A stretch of 64,000 nt of DNA from contig JARFXM010000002.1 in NCBI GenBank assembly GCA_029532625.1, positions 496,001 to 560,000 on the forward strand, read 5' to 3'. The notes under the pieces were generated by a model, which saw nothing but the letters and a program-made list of their open reading frames with translations, did no database searches and was not told the origin of the DNA. Below are positions 12,607 through 24,834 of this stretch, piece by piece. How positions within the stretch are numbered: position 1 is the first letter of the stretch; each line of letters begins with the position of its first letter. Origin of the DNA: Lomentospora prolificans. Its lineage: Eukaryota; Ascomycota; Sordariomycetes; Microascales; Microascaceae. A program made the position numbers and the translations under genes.

Positions 12607-13223
12607 TTAGAGGGCGAAGGCGAAGAGGCCGAGGGCGAGAGCGGCAACGGGGGCGAGAGCACCGGCACCGGCAGTGGGGAAGGACTCCTCGGGAGGCTCC
12701 TCACCGGTGGGCTGGGGCTGCTCGGGGGTGGTGCCGTTGCACTTGCCGCAGCTGGTGGGAGGCTTGGTGGCGGAGGGCTCAGCGGAGCCGCTGGCGGAGG
12801 GCTCCTCAGGAGTCTCGGTCTCGGTGGGCTTAGGCTCCTCGGGAGTCTCGGACGTAGTGGGCTCAGGCTCCTCGGTGGAGGGGGGGTTGGCGAGGGCCTT
12901 CTCGCAGATGGCCTGGACCTCGGAGATGACAGCGACTAGAAGATGTTTGTTAGTATACCGAGCGAGGCATCCAAAGCCTTGAAGAGCAGAAACGTACGAG
13001 CACCAGAGGCACCACCGCAGGCCTCAATGACGCAGCTGGTGGCAGCACCCTGGATCTTGCTCATGGTGTCGGCCTGGCAACCGCAGTACCAGTCACCGAG
13101 GGAGCAGTCGCTGGAGGAGGTGGTGGCATCGTCGATGCACTTCTGGGCCTTGCCGTCACAGGCAGAGACGCTCTGGGCCGAGGCGGCGGCAGCGAGGGTG
13201 AGGGCGATGAGAGAGTACTTCAT
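12607..13223 (-). CDS. Secreted CFEM-domain GPI-anchored protein
   Basis: Two exons on the minus strand (12998..13223, then 12607..12935; intron 62 nt, GTACGT...TCTAG) encode 184 aa. Residues 1-17 are a signal peptide (MKYSLIALTLAAAASAQ). Eight cysteines at 22, 29, 40, 47, 49, 64, 69 and 86 follow the CFEM pattern, with Asp44 in the position of the haem-iron axial ligand known from Candida CFEM proteins. The C1-C2 gap of six residues is wider than the usual three. A Pro/Glu/Thr/Ser-rich stalk (about 92-155) and a hydrophobic end AALALGLFAFAL give a GPI-anchor signal. CFEM proteins act at the fungal cell surface in haem/iron capture, adhesion or host interaction; which applies here cannot be read. 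A TATAAA-like element lies about 170 nt upstream of the ATG. Confidence 0.88.
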
Positions 13224-13394
13224 TTTGAAGGATTATTAAGGTATAACGGTACTGTTAATACAAAAAGTCGTGTGTTGCGAAAGTTGGTTCTAAGAAGCGA
13301 GTGAAGAACACGTCTTTGGGATTGGAAACAGCGAATGTCTTGGGTTGGGGAGAAAGGGAAGAGAATGGGAGATTGGAAGAGGTAGGACAATGTC

Positions 13395-13402
13395 TTTATA
13401 TA
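13395..13402 (-). promoter_or_regulatory. Candidate TATA box of the CFEM gene
   Basis: The minus strand reads TATATAAA here, 172 nt upstream of the CFEM start codon at 13223, with a pyrimidine-rich leader between them. Inferred from motif and position only. Confidence 0.4.
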
Positions 13403-16400
13403 TGTGATTGATGCTCGATTAGCTGGAAACAGGAAAGGCCGAGACGTCGAGCAACCAGATGCCTCCTTTCCCTCTCTCACTCCCCCCTCTGATGCTGTTT
13501 CTTCCTTGGCCGACGTCCGGGGTGTCTGTTCAGGGTTGGCGGCTTGGACCATGGGCCGAGATGGACGGATGGAGACGTATTGGGCCCTTGCCTTTCCCCG
13601 GGGGCGAAGGTACCCACCCAGCCACGCCATGAATTGGCCTTCCTGGACCTGTACAAGTACATCCAAGGTGGAAAGAAGAAAAAACAAGGAGGTAAGGTGC
13701 GAAGTACATTGTAACCTCGCGGATTGCACAGCTGCATGCCACCAGGAGGCGGCGATGGGGACGGAGCGAGGTGTGTATCGGCCTCTTGTTCGGGGTGTGG
13801 CGTTAACAGACCTGTGGCCGTGACCAATCGTCCTCCTTCAAATCAGAAGGTCGCAGCAAGCAATCTTAGATGGAGGAGAATTGCGGAGAGCCGTTGCATG
13901 GGGCGAATAAAGCCCTCCTCCACTCGGTGCATTCATGGGCTCTCTTCGAAGTTCGCGTGCGCTTGCTCCTGGACCAGTCATTGCTCCGTTCTCCATACCA
14001 TTTCCCCCAGAAAATTGGGAGACTCGACGATGTTTCTTGGTTCTTTTGTCTGGGCTCCTCCTATATTCTCCTTTTCCGTCGTAGCAGAGACCCTCTTAGA
14101 GAGCGGGGTCTGGGGATCATAACCCTGCTAATCCGGTGTATAAACGATACTGTCCAACATCTTTTGAACTTCCAATGTTGAAATGTCAATGTTCGTCTGG
14201 TACAAAGCTGTCAATAGACGCGCCCTTCACATTGGAGGCTTCCAAGGGGACGAGTGACGCACATGCAAATAAATTCCTTCCACATGGAATCTCGTCGACG
14301 CCTTTCCCGAGGTTCTACTCTAGAAATGGGAAATGATGTACAAAGTACATTCGATTCCGGGGCGCGCCTGCCTCCATCCTTGCCTATGCTCGCATGCAAA
14401 AATCCCCCATCGGCCTCATTTCCTGATCCTTTAGGGGCTAAAACCAGTGCTGGTGGTTAGAGCATGCGCTTGTATTACTTGTACTTGTACCTTCGTACAG
14501 AGCGAATTTAAAGGAGGGGTGGAAACCAGGGACTGGAAAGGGGCGTGCGCGGGTGGATATTTTGCACACCCATGTTGCTCATTCTCTGTGGAAGAGAGAA
14601 TGAGGCCAGCAGGAGAAGGTGGTGTGGGGAAGACTGCAGTAACAAGAAGCTCCTCGACGTTTCCAGGCACGAAAACAGGTTGGGAGAGAACCGCCAGTAT
14701 TACCAGTAACGTTGTGGTTGGATCGAGGGGAGGACAGGACATCGTCTGACTTCCCTTTCGCTCTTTTCTCCCGACTTCTCAACCTTGCAGCCCTCCCCTC
14801 TACGCAGACTAGAGCTTGGGCAAGACGAACCTAACCCGGCGCCGCCTCTTGGTCGCTCCTTAACTTGCCCACTGTCTTAAGATAGGACGGGGTACAAGCG
14901 TGACCGCTCCGAGTACGAGTAGCCTAAGTGGTTGGCGGACGGTGGTGAAAATTGGAATTGACTAGGGTGTGTTTTGATTGTTCGAACTTGGCTCCGACAC
15001 TAATTAGGAGCTATGGTTCTTTGGGTTGGCCAGCGGGTGGATGCTCGATCGTTCAACTCAGGTATCACCTGGAGGGGTTGAGATTGATTGATCGATTCCT
15101 ACCAATTCCTGGTTGCGTTCGGCGATCAGCATTGAACGCGCGTGTTCAATCTGGTAACTGTCCGCCCGGGAAATCGGAATAGAACATAAAAATGGGACCT
15201 TGGGTAGGACAAGTGCCTGTCGCCAGCTACGAGGCGCGGGAGGGTCACCTTCGGCGCGAAGTATAAGGCTCGCTCAAGTGTCCGTAAGTCGTACGGGCCT
15301 ATTTGATTTGGCCCATCTTGCTCGGGAGTTGCTGGCTCATGAATCAGGGCAGCACTCCCGCTAAAATTAAGACGCAATGCAAGAAAGAGAGAAAAGTCTG
15401 GGCAAACCTGGGGAATCGCAGCCAGAAATTTGGTCCAGCTAAACCCGTTTTCGTGTTTAGTGAGCAGTGTTGTTCCTTCCCCAGGTTTCCGTAGTGGTGG
15501 GGTAATAGTAATCAAGATTAATCGACTTGCCACGACTGGCTGGCAGTTGTCCCCTCAATGTCGCCTGCGCCAGCATCGTAATACGCCTGGCTGAACAGGA
15601 ACCCCTTGTGCTGGGGTCGGGATCGAAGCTGGGTCAAGACATCAAGATCAAATGTACCCACGATTAATGATCTGGCGCTGAAACAGCGTTGACCACCACT
15701 ACCAATGTACTATTTGCGATCATTAATACTTGCTGAGAGCCCACTGTAAATTCCCTCCTTTGTCAGTATCCGGGGGAGGGGGTGCGTGGCACGATTATGC
15801 CTCCACCAGTGCTCCCTCAGGTTGTCTGTGTATTTATGCATGAACCAATCTACCTAGGTGCAGCACCTGTGCACTGCGTTCCCGCTCCTACCAACCGCGA
15901 TTAAATTAAACGTTCGCTCCAATGTTCCTTTACGCTTGGGCTTGCTACAGCTTAAGTCTCCTAAACGGAAAATACACGACCTCCTGGAGTGAGTGGTAAC
16001 CATGTTGCAGTATAGGAGACGTTGATGCTTGTTATTTGCAACGCGTCTCACATAGTATCATGGGTATGGATTCCAGTTCTATAGCCAGCAACTCAACATT
16101 CAAGTAAACCTCTGGGCAGGCTGTGCACACCATGACATTATCATACATTGATGCGGGAGAACTGCCCTTTCCCTAAGGGCCCAGAAAAGGCCGATGAAAT
16201 GCTCCGATAAATGTCTTAAGTCCTTATTGCAAGACACCTCTCACTTCTTCAAGTCAGTCCTGTTTGCCCATCCGCCAAATCAACGATCCCCATCACACTA
16301 TCTTCGTCTGTCATCGAATCGTAGAGAAACCCACTACCAAAAACAACTACAGTTCCCACTCCCAATCGCCAAGCCGAGCAGCGATCGCTCGCAAAAAAAA

Positions 16401-19391
16401 AAAAGAAAAGAAAAGAACCATTGGCGGGGGGCAACGCTAAATCTGCACTCGGGCCATCAACTCTCCAACCAGGCCCTGGATCAACCATGCAGGCTAGGGA
16501 CGATCGATCGGACGGACTCCCACATTGGGACCGTCATGTCCGACCAACCCCTCGACGCTAATTGGGGTGGTCCCTTTCAAGTATGCGACGGGTCACAACC
16601 ATGCTACTTGCCCTGTCCATCAGCTTTCTTGCTCAATTCGTGCCAGGCTCAAGGCCCAACCGGGCAATGGAGGGTTGCGTGAGGCCCCACACCCTTGTTT
16701 TCGTATCACTCTCTCCGAGAGACCAAGGTGGGAGGGGACGTAACGCTACTTGCCCCTCTTTCCAAGGTTATTGGTGTTTTGCCACTCTCTTCTTGGAATC
16801 TGATGTCAGTGCCATACATGCACGATCCATTAACCATCTTCACCCCTCGTAGCGCCGCTTCCTCTGTCCCGGCCTGTTTACAGCAATGTTGGAAGTAGCC
16901 AGCGTGGTATCGACCACCCATCACGCATCACGGGGAGCAAGAACCCTAGACTCATTCAAGCGCTAGCGGAGGAACCTTGCAGCGATTGTGAGGTTAGCTC
17001 AGGATGCGCAAATGGCTGACCCAGCTCTTGTTTCCGGTGCCTCGAAAAAGGGCTGCGCCGAGGTGTAAGCGGGTGCAGACTAGGCGAGCGCCATCGGGAG
17101 GGTTGAGGCATGTGAAAATTTCCCGGCCGAGAGAAGGCGAGTTGAAGCATTTCCTTCCCTCCCTCACCTACACCCGGGTGTTAGTTCAACAGCACGACAG
17201 CCTAGCTCAGCTACCTGCAGCTTGCCATTGTCGAAGGCATCGTATTGACCGACCGACATGCAGCAGTCTGTAATTCCGGGATGCAAGTGAAGGCGTGTTA
17301 GTCTGGTTCCCTTTGGGCGCCCCCATCCAACCTCGAATTGCTTGATTGTGTGTCTCCATCGGATGGATCCAGTGGTAGCCCGCGTGGGCCGAGATCAGTC
17401 GAGTTTCTCTTGGGTGCACGATCGAGGGAGAGCATGACTCTCGGCGGAATACGCTTAATCTCGTTCTTCCATTCCCATGGCCCAATAGCCTCAGAAATGA
17501 CGGAATGAGCGACTCCAACCCACACTTGGATAGTGCCAAAATGCGGAGGGTTACAAGCCACACGCGTCTTGGATTAAGGAGAATTGTGCACTTGCACCCT
17601 TAACTTCAATTTAGAGGGGCCTCCTTTAATTCCATCCTGTAATAACTCAGATTTCCGAAGGATGAGCTGGCTGGGTATGCCGCCAGTCCACTAATGATCC
17701 CGTCCGTGCTAGATTATGTGCATTATGAACTCCATCCAGAACCTCGCCTATAAGATCGATATCCACTGACCGAGTTATGTCGTATTCGAGGGTCATTGAG
17801 GGTCATTGACCGACGAGAGACCTGTGCATATGTCTTTAATTGAAGCCGTCAAACAGTAACAACCTTGAATATTGGTGCTGTTTGACATCTATTCGATCCC
17901 GAATACGCTCGCGGAAGTCTTTGGAGGCACTCCCCACGTGTTCCCGGTCGCTACGAGAGAGCATGTCTCACGCAGTCCAGCCCACATGGAACCGAGGAAC
18001 ATTTTAAAGGCTGGGAAGCATGTTCGCCTCTTCATCAAAGCATTCGGGCAGATCAGTTTCATCTTCGTACAGAAACTTGAATATGGTGTAGAATGAGATT
18101 ATATCCGATCTACAATCTCGTTAATGTCGGCCGGCAGGGGAGATCTGGGAAGTAAGCCAGAGAGCTGCCGCATCGCGGAGCTCCGTCAAACCCACGATGC
18201 AACCCCATTCTAGAGTTGCTCAACAGATTCCGAAATGCTAATGCAGGGCGAGCTTCCTGTAATAGAAACAAAATCACCACGCCTTCCCCGTTAAGTCTAG
18301 AGTATCTCGAACCAACTGGAGCGCATGTGATGACCAAAATGCGTGGCTGCCAACGAGATGGAAGGCGTCACTCATCATCCCAGCCCCGGATTTTCGTCGG
18401 CTTCACGAGCTCAGCTGAACTTGGCTTTCTAACTAGGTTCTATTTGATCTCATCCTTGCTGATTATCCTCGACTATTTCGAAGGTGGCCATCCCCCTGCC
18501 TACGTCATGAGGTTGGGAAGATGCTACCCTCTTGCGGCATAGGATTTTAATGTCGATCCTCAATGTAAGAACGAAGGCTAAGGGTCAGGAAGTGGAGGAT
18601 GTGGAGGGGTGAAGGCTAAGGTCAGGACCGCATCAATATTAGTTGGGCTTGCATCGCTTGCCCAGTACCTCAAATCCGGAAATCTGCGTGGAGCGAAATC
18701 TCGTTCCTATTCCCTGAAGAGAGTTTGGCGCTGTCTTCGGGTGCCCGAATGGGTCCAGGTCCAAGCGAACTAAGCCCCTTGCGAATTTGGGTGGGCTGTG
18801 GACATGGAAGATCCCCAGGACGCCTCGGCTTGGGGCTGCTAGCACGTAGTTTGTTTTTGCTTGTGACTTCTGGCCCTTGGATCTCGAATGAGGCTCGTCG
18901 ACGACTGGCTGGCGACCTCTTGTTTCTTTGCTTCACTTATTCTGAAAGACTTTTGCCATGGCTTGACAAACGTCCGAGGAAGAGCAAAAGGTTATCATCT
19001 GTTCAGATATGTTTTGGTGGAGTTTAACCTTTCTTTCTTCCCCTTTCAGGGCCAACACCCTTTCGTTTCCCTTGATCCAACCGCTAGCAGCCCCAGAAAC
19101 GAGGCTAAATGGAGTTCAAGGGACCTGATGGAAGCCAGGAGCTAACCTTTCAGTCATGTTGTTTTTCCATGCCGTTATCTCGAGGTGTTTGCCTGAGCTC
19201 GATGCCGCATTCGAAGATCTGGAACAGATGACATCAGCACAAATTGAGGACCATGGGTACCGTCAAGCGGGAGAGCAAAGCCAAGTTTTTGCTTCTTTGA
19301 TGTTCATCAGCAGAAGTACGGGTCTTTCTCTGCTGTTAGTGCTGGACGAAACAATCTGCCTGGGAGGCGTGAAGAACTTGTCCCGAGACTA

Positions 19392-19991
19392 TCTGCAGTA
19401 GCTCAACTGTTGTCTTACAATAGCATAGTGTCTCGCGAAAACTTTCGCTATTTTGAAGGCGTATCTTTTCGTCGGTCGCACGAGACACAGAGAAAATTTG
19501 TGAAAAGCGGTCTCTCTTGGCAAGCTATTGTTATCGAAGACCTTCAAGTCTGAGACTAGCGAATACATTTGCTCACGTTGGTGCTGGGCCTTGCTCGCGA
19601 TGAACACGAAATAATCGGGAATTCGTTCGGTTTGTATGAAGCTTCGAAAACCGCGTTTCAGCAGGGTTCTCGGTGAGTACCTTGGGATTTTTCTTCGTCC
19701 GTTGCGTGTCATACACTCCCCCGGGGATCAAATGAGTCTCAAGAGGAAAAGACGCTATTGAGGAGGACTGTCTCCTGAGGAGCTTTGGTCACACTAACCA
19801 TACGAAAGAACACTCCAACAATAAACATTGGCAGTAGAAACGTCTGTGGGCTCCGTCAACTTGCTCGACCTGCACATGTTCGCGACCGAGGGGGCGACCT
19901 TGCACTTTCGAAGTTCTTCAAATCGTAGGTCGTCGAATGGAGACGCGGAAGATGTACGCCGTGCTTCATCAAGACGACGAGCCCTTCTCAA
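19392..19991 (-). pseudogene. Unidentified decayed coding region
   Basis: Two minus-strand pieces look like protein but do not join into one frame. The upstream piece (19794..19991) contains FDDLRFEELRKCKVAPSV and a following stretch rich in ordinary hydrophobic/charged alternation. The downstream piece (19392..19712) runs for about 100 codons and contains RGFRSFIQTERIPDYFVFIA and FSLCLVRPTKRYAFKIAKVF. Between them lie stops in all plausible joins (about 19713-19793), and stops follow at 19389-19391. I do not recognise the family. It may be a decayed gene or two exons of a gene whose intron I cannot place; composition is the only evidence. Confidence 0.35.
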
Positions 19992-22206
19992 GTCCTACTT
20001 AGCCAAGCTGACCAAAGCCAGGTGTCTCATCCCTAGATTTTCTCCATCAACGTCTCAGCGCAGGGTGGTACTCGGTTCATGAGTTGCCCGGGGTCGCAAC
20101 GAGTAATCCAAGGGAAGACGAGGATATATATGCGATGACGGCGTCCGACTTCTAAAAATACGATTACTCTTCTGGGTTCCGAAAGTGGCCGGGCTGAATG
20201 GCGGCCCGGTACCTCTCCGGCATCACGATACACGCTCCCTTTTACACCCGTCCGGGCCGCGTGGCCTGGCAGCGGTACCTCAGATTGAGAGGGTAGAAGC
20301 GAAACAAGCCACTATCCCTCTGATGAATTGCGATCTCGCTCGGAGAGATTATGACGTTAGTGCGCTTGAAGGGTATGGTCGTCTCACAGCATAACTCGCT
20401 GGCCTTTGGCAATGGATCCGTCCCGGGACCTCTGGGGAGGGATATCTAGATTGAGCCGAGACCTAGGTTTCCGGGTTCTCGCTTTCTAGAACCCGTTTAA
20501 GCCGCCGGGACACCTACCCGAAAGCTGCAACTCCATAGACCAGCATATTAAACCGGCGCAACTCAAAATCCTGCGTTGTTTTTCCTCTTCCGAGCCACGC
20601 TCTCACAATTGAACAGGTTTCGTGGCTGCCGCGTTCAACACTATCTGATGCAACAATCGTGTTCTTTTATACAGTGATGCGCTTTCTGTCAGGGACTAAA
20701 CTAATTATATTACATTTAATCTATACCCGTTAATCTTAGGACTCGTCGCGCTCTGTGTCTCGTGGAATTAAGTTTCTTCCCCCGGGGAGAGGGGATCATG
20801 AGTGAGGTTATCTGGAGAAACATAAGAAACCTACCCCATGATTCCCTATAATGCTAGCTTGGCAAGCTTTTCAAGGTCAATTGGTGCCCGTTATTAGAGA
20901 CACAGCTGGCGGAGACAATATCTGGGGTTATTGAGCTGCTATTATTGGCATCCAACGACCACTTAAACCAGGACATGGAACGGACTCTGAACCGGTGCGT
21001 CGACATGACTTTCGGACGATATTGGTTGCTCACAAGATCAAGGATGACAGATCGCCCTGGGCTTACTCTCATCTGGCATTTCCTGCGAGCGGCCTCTAGG
21101 GCATATCAACATATCAATACCCTATCGCTACCTCCAACTCACCCCTTCACCCCCTTCACCGTCTAGTACAGGGAGGCGGCATCGAATTCATGAGGATCTA
21201 ATAGAAGTGATATAAACCACTCCTCAGTCTGGTAATAAAGTATGAAAAGCTTTTCCTTTCTTTTTTTCGAAATAATTTTTCTCTCCTCATGCAAACAGCG
21301 GGTTTCGCCGAGTTCAATGAGATCCTCTCGTCTCAAAACGTCGAGATTCAATTTATCCGGCTACGAGGCGAGCCCCTTGATAGGCCCAACCGAGTCGAAA
21401 GAAGTCTTCAGTGACAGAAGTTATTGGCTGAACCAGGTTCCCAGCTGGCCTCCTAAAATTAGGAGCGAATTGATTAAGTAGATTTATTGCAATCTATTTA
21501 TCAGGCCGTCCAGCGTTGAGGCCAGGAAATGCACAAGTCATGCTCCGCTCCCTGCCGTTTGGTAGCGAGCATCTGGAAGTTGTCCTTGAGGGGAAAGATG
21601 CAGAGAGCGAGATGGAAAGAGAAAGCGATTAAGGGGATCGAACCAAATGCTGGATCTTTTAAGGGGCGACTCGTTTGATTCCGTCTGGAATCTCTCTTTT
21701 TTGACCCATACAATAATTCGCACTCTCGCTCGGCCGCTGGCAGGTGATCTGCTCAAGGGATTCAATCTCGAGAGTGGCAAACTTGGTTGATAGTATTGGA
21801 AGACTCAATGACAGCGCGATGCCTTAGCTCAGGAGTATTCTATTCTTGATTTTCAGCCAATATCGTGAGGAAACTTTCTCGGTGATTTGATCCAAGCCCA
21901 TACTCGGGGCTATGCTCTGATACCAGCACGTCTTTGTACTCGAAAATCCTCTATCTCACCAGCCAATAACTTCCTCTCATCTGCTCGCGTACCATTCAAA
22001 CTATTAACGTGGTATCCGATCAGATGAACTACCCACCCCGATAATGGGGTCCCTTACGTTCAAGTCTTTTTGCCCCTCGCATACGATCTGGGAGACAGAC
22101 GGAAAGAAACGAGGCCAAGGGTAAGAATAGACGACACTGACCTATTCTCGTCGTTGTTGGGTAAAGGAACCTTGGATTCCGGCATCTACGATTCAACGCA
22201 GCGGGC

Positions 22207-22212
22207 TATAAG
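22207..22212 (+). promoter_or_regulatory. Candidate TATA element of the cyanovirin-N gene
   Basis: TATAAG lies about 140 nt upstream of the start codon at 22348, followed by a C/T/A-rich leader typical of highly expressed fungal genes. Motif and spacing only. Confidence 0.3.
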
Positions 22213-22347
22213 AATGACCTTATGTCCATCACCAAAGCTTGATCCATCTCTCAATCACTTACACGACAAGCATCCTCTCCACTTTTATCACTGCCCATTG
22301 ATATACCGCCATCCTTAGCTCCACAGCCCACGATACCTTTAAACAAA

Positions 22348-22940
22348 ATGAAGTTCCTCGCCATCGTTCTCGCCCTCGCCCCCGCCGTCCTGGCGCAAAA
22401 CTTCCAGGCTACTTGCCGAGAGATCAAGGGTGTCGATCAGTACCTTAGCGCCATCTGCAAGACGTCTTCCGGTAGTGAAGTCTGCTCCGAGCTCGACCTC
22501 ACCTCGTGCCTTCTCAATGTCAACGGACAGATCATCTACGCCAATGACGTAGCCGCTGGCTCTGGGTAAGCTACTGTTCCCTTGACTTTTAGTGACAGAT
22601 GTGGTGAATCTAACTATTTCTTGTGCAGTTCTTCCTTTTACGATGCAAAGAGCGGCGAGTACTCCCGGACTGGTTGCAAGCGGTGCAGCGTGACTGAGGG
22701 AACTCTCCTCCACTGTGATGGATGCCCTGATGGCAGGAGCATGGATCCCCCTTCAGCCAACTTTGACCTGAGTGAGTTTTTCTATCATGGCACGAGTTGA
22801 AGTTTAGGCTTGGAACTAACGGTTTTAATTAAGGCTCCGTCGTGACCAACGACAATGGATACCTCAAGTGCTTCCGAACGCTAGCGGATACAAGGGACGT
22901 CTCGTACTGCAAGGAGAGGGATGCGACAGTTTACTTGTAA
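22348..22940 (+). CDS. Secreted cyanovirin-N (CVNH) family lectin
   Basis: Three exons (22348..22565, 22629..22771, 22834..22940) in consistent phase give 155 aa. Residues 1-16 are a signal peptide (MKFLAIVLALAPAVLA). The mature part has the two-fold CVNH repeat: the first half begins NFQATCREI, with SELDLTSCL and VNGQIIY; the second begins YSRTGCKRC, with FDLSSVV and NDNGYLKCF. Family members are small carbohydrate-binding proteins, many binding high-mannose glycans; in filamentous fungi they occur as intracellular, LysM-fused or secreted forms. This one is secreted and single-domain, with a short extra C-terminal tail (about 20 residues) containing one more cysteine. Without exon 3 the second half would be incomplete, which supports the model. 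The sugar specificity cannot be read from sequence alone. Confidence 0.88.
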
Positions 22941-23553
22941 CTGCGGATCTGTTGAAGGGAGTCTACATACCAGGGATCTTTCCAGCTTAAAAGTGAGCTT
23001 AAAAGTGAATAGATGTTGTATATATGTTCGTTTCTAGGGCCCTTGTGTGGTTCTTTGTTTAGCGTTGGCAGGTGTTCTTCAATTGATGTTCAATATTGCA
23101 TTCAGTCATTGACAAAGGTCCTTCTCTTACTCTAGCGATGGTAATCTTTACTCGTGCACATCTATTCCTCGAAATTGATACCTTGAAGACGTAGTCAAAC
23201 GGGTCAATCTCTTGGATGGTATCAATCTCGCAACTCGCTCCCTATTTCCTTAATCTCTTTCAACTCGACCTTTATTGATGTCGCTTGGGGGTGGGGGGCG
23301 CCGAGAGAAGCCTTTACTCGATATTCTTAGGATTAGACACATCCTTACGGAGAATTCTCTGAAAGCCCGGATATGTAAGAGACTAATTCCAGCTGGTACT
23401 AAACGAGCGGATATATATATATAGTCATATCCCGACAACAGAACCAAATTTGTAGCATCTGGACACTCTTATAACCAGATGAGACAAGGAGGCGAATACA
23501 ATACCTCGAATATTTCTCAAAAACCCAGACAATGAGTAAACACAACCCACCTC
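22941..23553. other. Intergenic
   Basis: The 3' flank of the cyanovirin-N gene starts with a 12-13 nt direct duplication (GCTTAAAAGTGA twice at about 22986-23008). A short TA dinucleotide run lies near 23411-23423. No coding sequence seen. Confidence 0.5.
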
Positions 23554-24045
23554 GTGAAGACCTCACCTGCCCAGAAAGGCCCCTTCCGGAACCCAACCCC
23601 CCCAAATCTCGAAGCTGACCAGGAGAAAAGGCGCTTTTTGGTTATCCCCTCGCCGCCGCCCACTCTAGACGACGAATCTCTCCGCCTCTGGAGGCAAGAA
23701 TGTGCTGAGGATCTCGAGCGACAGATCCGAGCGATCATCCGTGGCCGTGTGCGCGAAGTCATCAATGAACATCTGGGGACATCACCATCTCCTGGCACCC
23801 CAAACCGGAAGCCGCCAGGAGATCCTAGCTCTAAAGGGTGAGTCTCGAACTCGATCGGGTCTCCACAAACCACTGAACGGAAACCACTATAACTTTTATG
23901 GGATATGATCCTGGTATCTTCTACCGATCTTCCAAGTGACGAGGCTACTGCATTCGTGGACTTTTTGCTCTTGGTACAAGCAGGACGGAAGGTAGCGACC
24001 GTGAGGAAAAAAAGACAGGAAGGTTCAAAAGGTGGAGTGAAATGA
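23554..24045 (+). CDS. Small hypothetical protein, two exons
   Basis: Exons 23554..23837 and 23937..24045 (GTGAGT donor, CCAAG acceptor, 99-nt intron) join in phase to give 130 aa. The first exon is Pro-rich at its start and then has an amphipathic charged helix around LRLWRQECAEDLERQIRAII. The second exon continues with a hydrophobic patch (FVDFLLLVQA) and a basic end (KVATVRKKR). I recognise no family. The case for a real gene is the change of composition and charge pattern coinciding with good splice signals; the antisense frame (23517..24206) is longer but shows Ser/Arg-rich shadow composition. It lies convergent to the Alb1-like gene, about 400 bp away. Confidence 0.5.
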
Positions 24046-24439
24046 GAGAAGTGGGAAGAGCGGAGGGAAGAGATGGGGGTTGCTCCTAGATAGAAACGTA
24101 TTGTGAGGGCCTCTGGTTTTCCTAAGTCGAGATGTGAAGGAAAAAGCTGACATGCCCGAAAAGCCCGAGGAGTCGGATATGGGAGGCCAACCTCGATGTG
24201 ATGCAAGATATTTGCACTACGGATTTGAGAACATTGATTTCATCAGTCATTACTACTAGCCGGGAACATTTTCTTTCGCGTTTGAAAGTTCCGTGTAAAG
24301 ATACTATTTCTTGAGTTAGAACCATGATAATTTGCCATCATGAAATAGATCGAAAATACCCACCATGTACGATCGTAAATCCCTTTTTCCCAAACCCAGG
24401 TATATCTCTCAATAACCCATCATAACCCCCCCGGGCCCC
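24046..24439. other. Short intergenic space between convergent genes
   Basis: About 400 bp between the stop codons of two convergent genes. Nothing but terminator-type AT-rich sequence is visible. Confidence 0.5.
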
Positions 24440-24834
24440 TTACTCAATCGTCCCTTCAACCTCCATCTCCCCCTCCTTCGCCACCTCACCACCCTCGGCA
24501 TCTGCACAAAGTTAACACACAGTCTCCCCAAAGAAGATCATTTATCCCGCTACTCACCCTGCATCTCAACCTCTCCCTCAGCCTCCATCTTCCTCTTCAT
24601 ATCATACCCCAGCTTCCTCTCCAGCTTCCTCCGCCTCTTAGCGCTCATCGGCGCCCTCGGCCCGCTCGTAGGCAGCAGACCCGTCCTGGCGCCCCTCTTC
24701 GTGTCCGCCTTGGCCACCCTGTTCGCCCCGTACTTCGCCGCCTGCGATCGCTTCTGCGAGATCTTGCGGAGCTTGGCCGCTCGGTTGCTCTGCCGGATTT
24801 TGGACTTGGTGTTGGGGTTGGCGACGTTGACCAT
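24440..24834 (-). CDS. Small basic protein, Alb1-like ribosome biogenesis factor (tentative)
   Basis: Exons 24558..24834 and 24440..24501 (GTGAGT...TGCAG, 56-nt intron) give 112 aa. The first 70 residues are strongly basic (NPNTKSKIRQSNRAAKLRK and a GARTGLLPTSGP motif), followed by MSAKRRRKLERKLGYDMKRK and a highly acidic C-terminus (EGEVEMQ..., ending EMEVEGTIE). The pattern S-x-K-x-x-x-K-x-E-R-x-x-x-Y-x-x-x-R-K resembles the C-terminal signature of yeast Alb1, a shuttling 60S biogenesis factor that works with Arx1, but the usual fungal Alb1 N-terminal HSRAARR box is absent. A nucleolar or nuclear RNA-binding role is likely from composition; the exact family is uncertain. Confidence 0.55.

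Larger units (their letters stand above)
13224..22347. other. 9-kb gene-poor region
   Basis: More than 9 kb without a complete gene model. Base composition is not strongly AT-rich by eye. I saw no long terminal repeats, transposase motifs or reverse transcriptase motifs. The only part with protein-like composition across about 100 codons is on the minus strand at 19.4-20.0 kb and is listed separately. Everything else consists of short overlapping frames. Confidence 0.55.

Noticed and set aside
23517..24206. 229-codon open frame on the minus strand
   Set aside because: Ser/Arg/Phe-rich shadow of the two-exon plus-strand candidate, with no motif.
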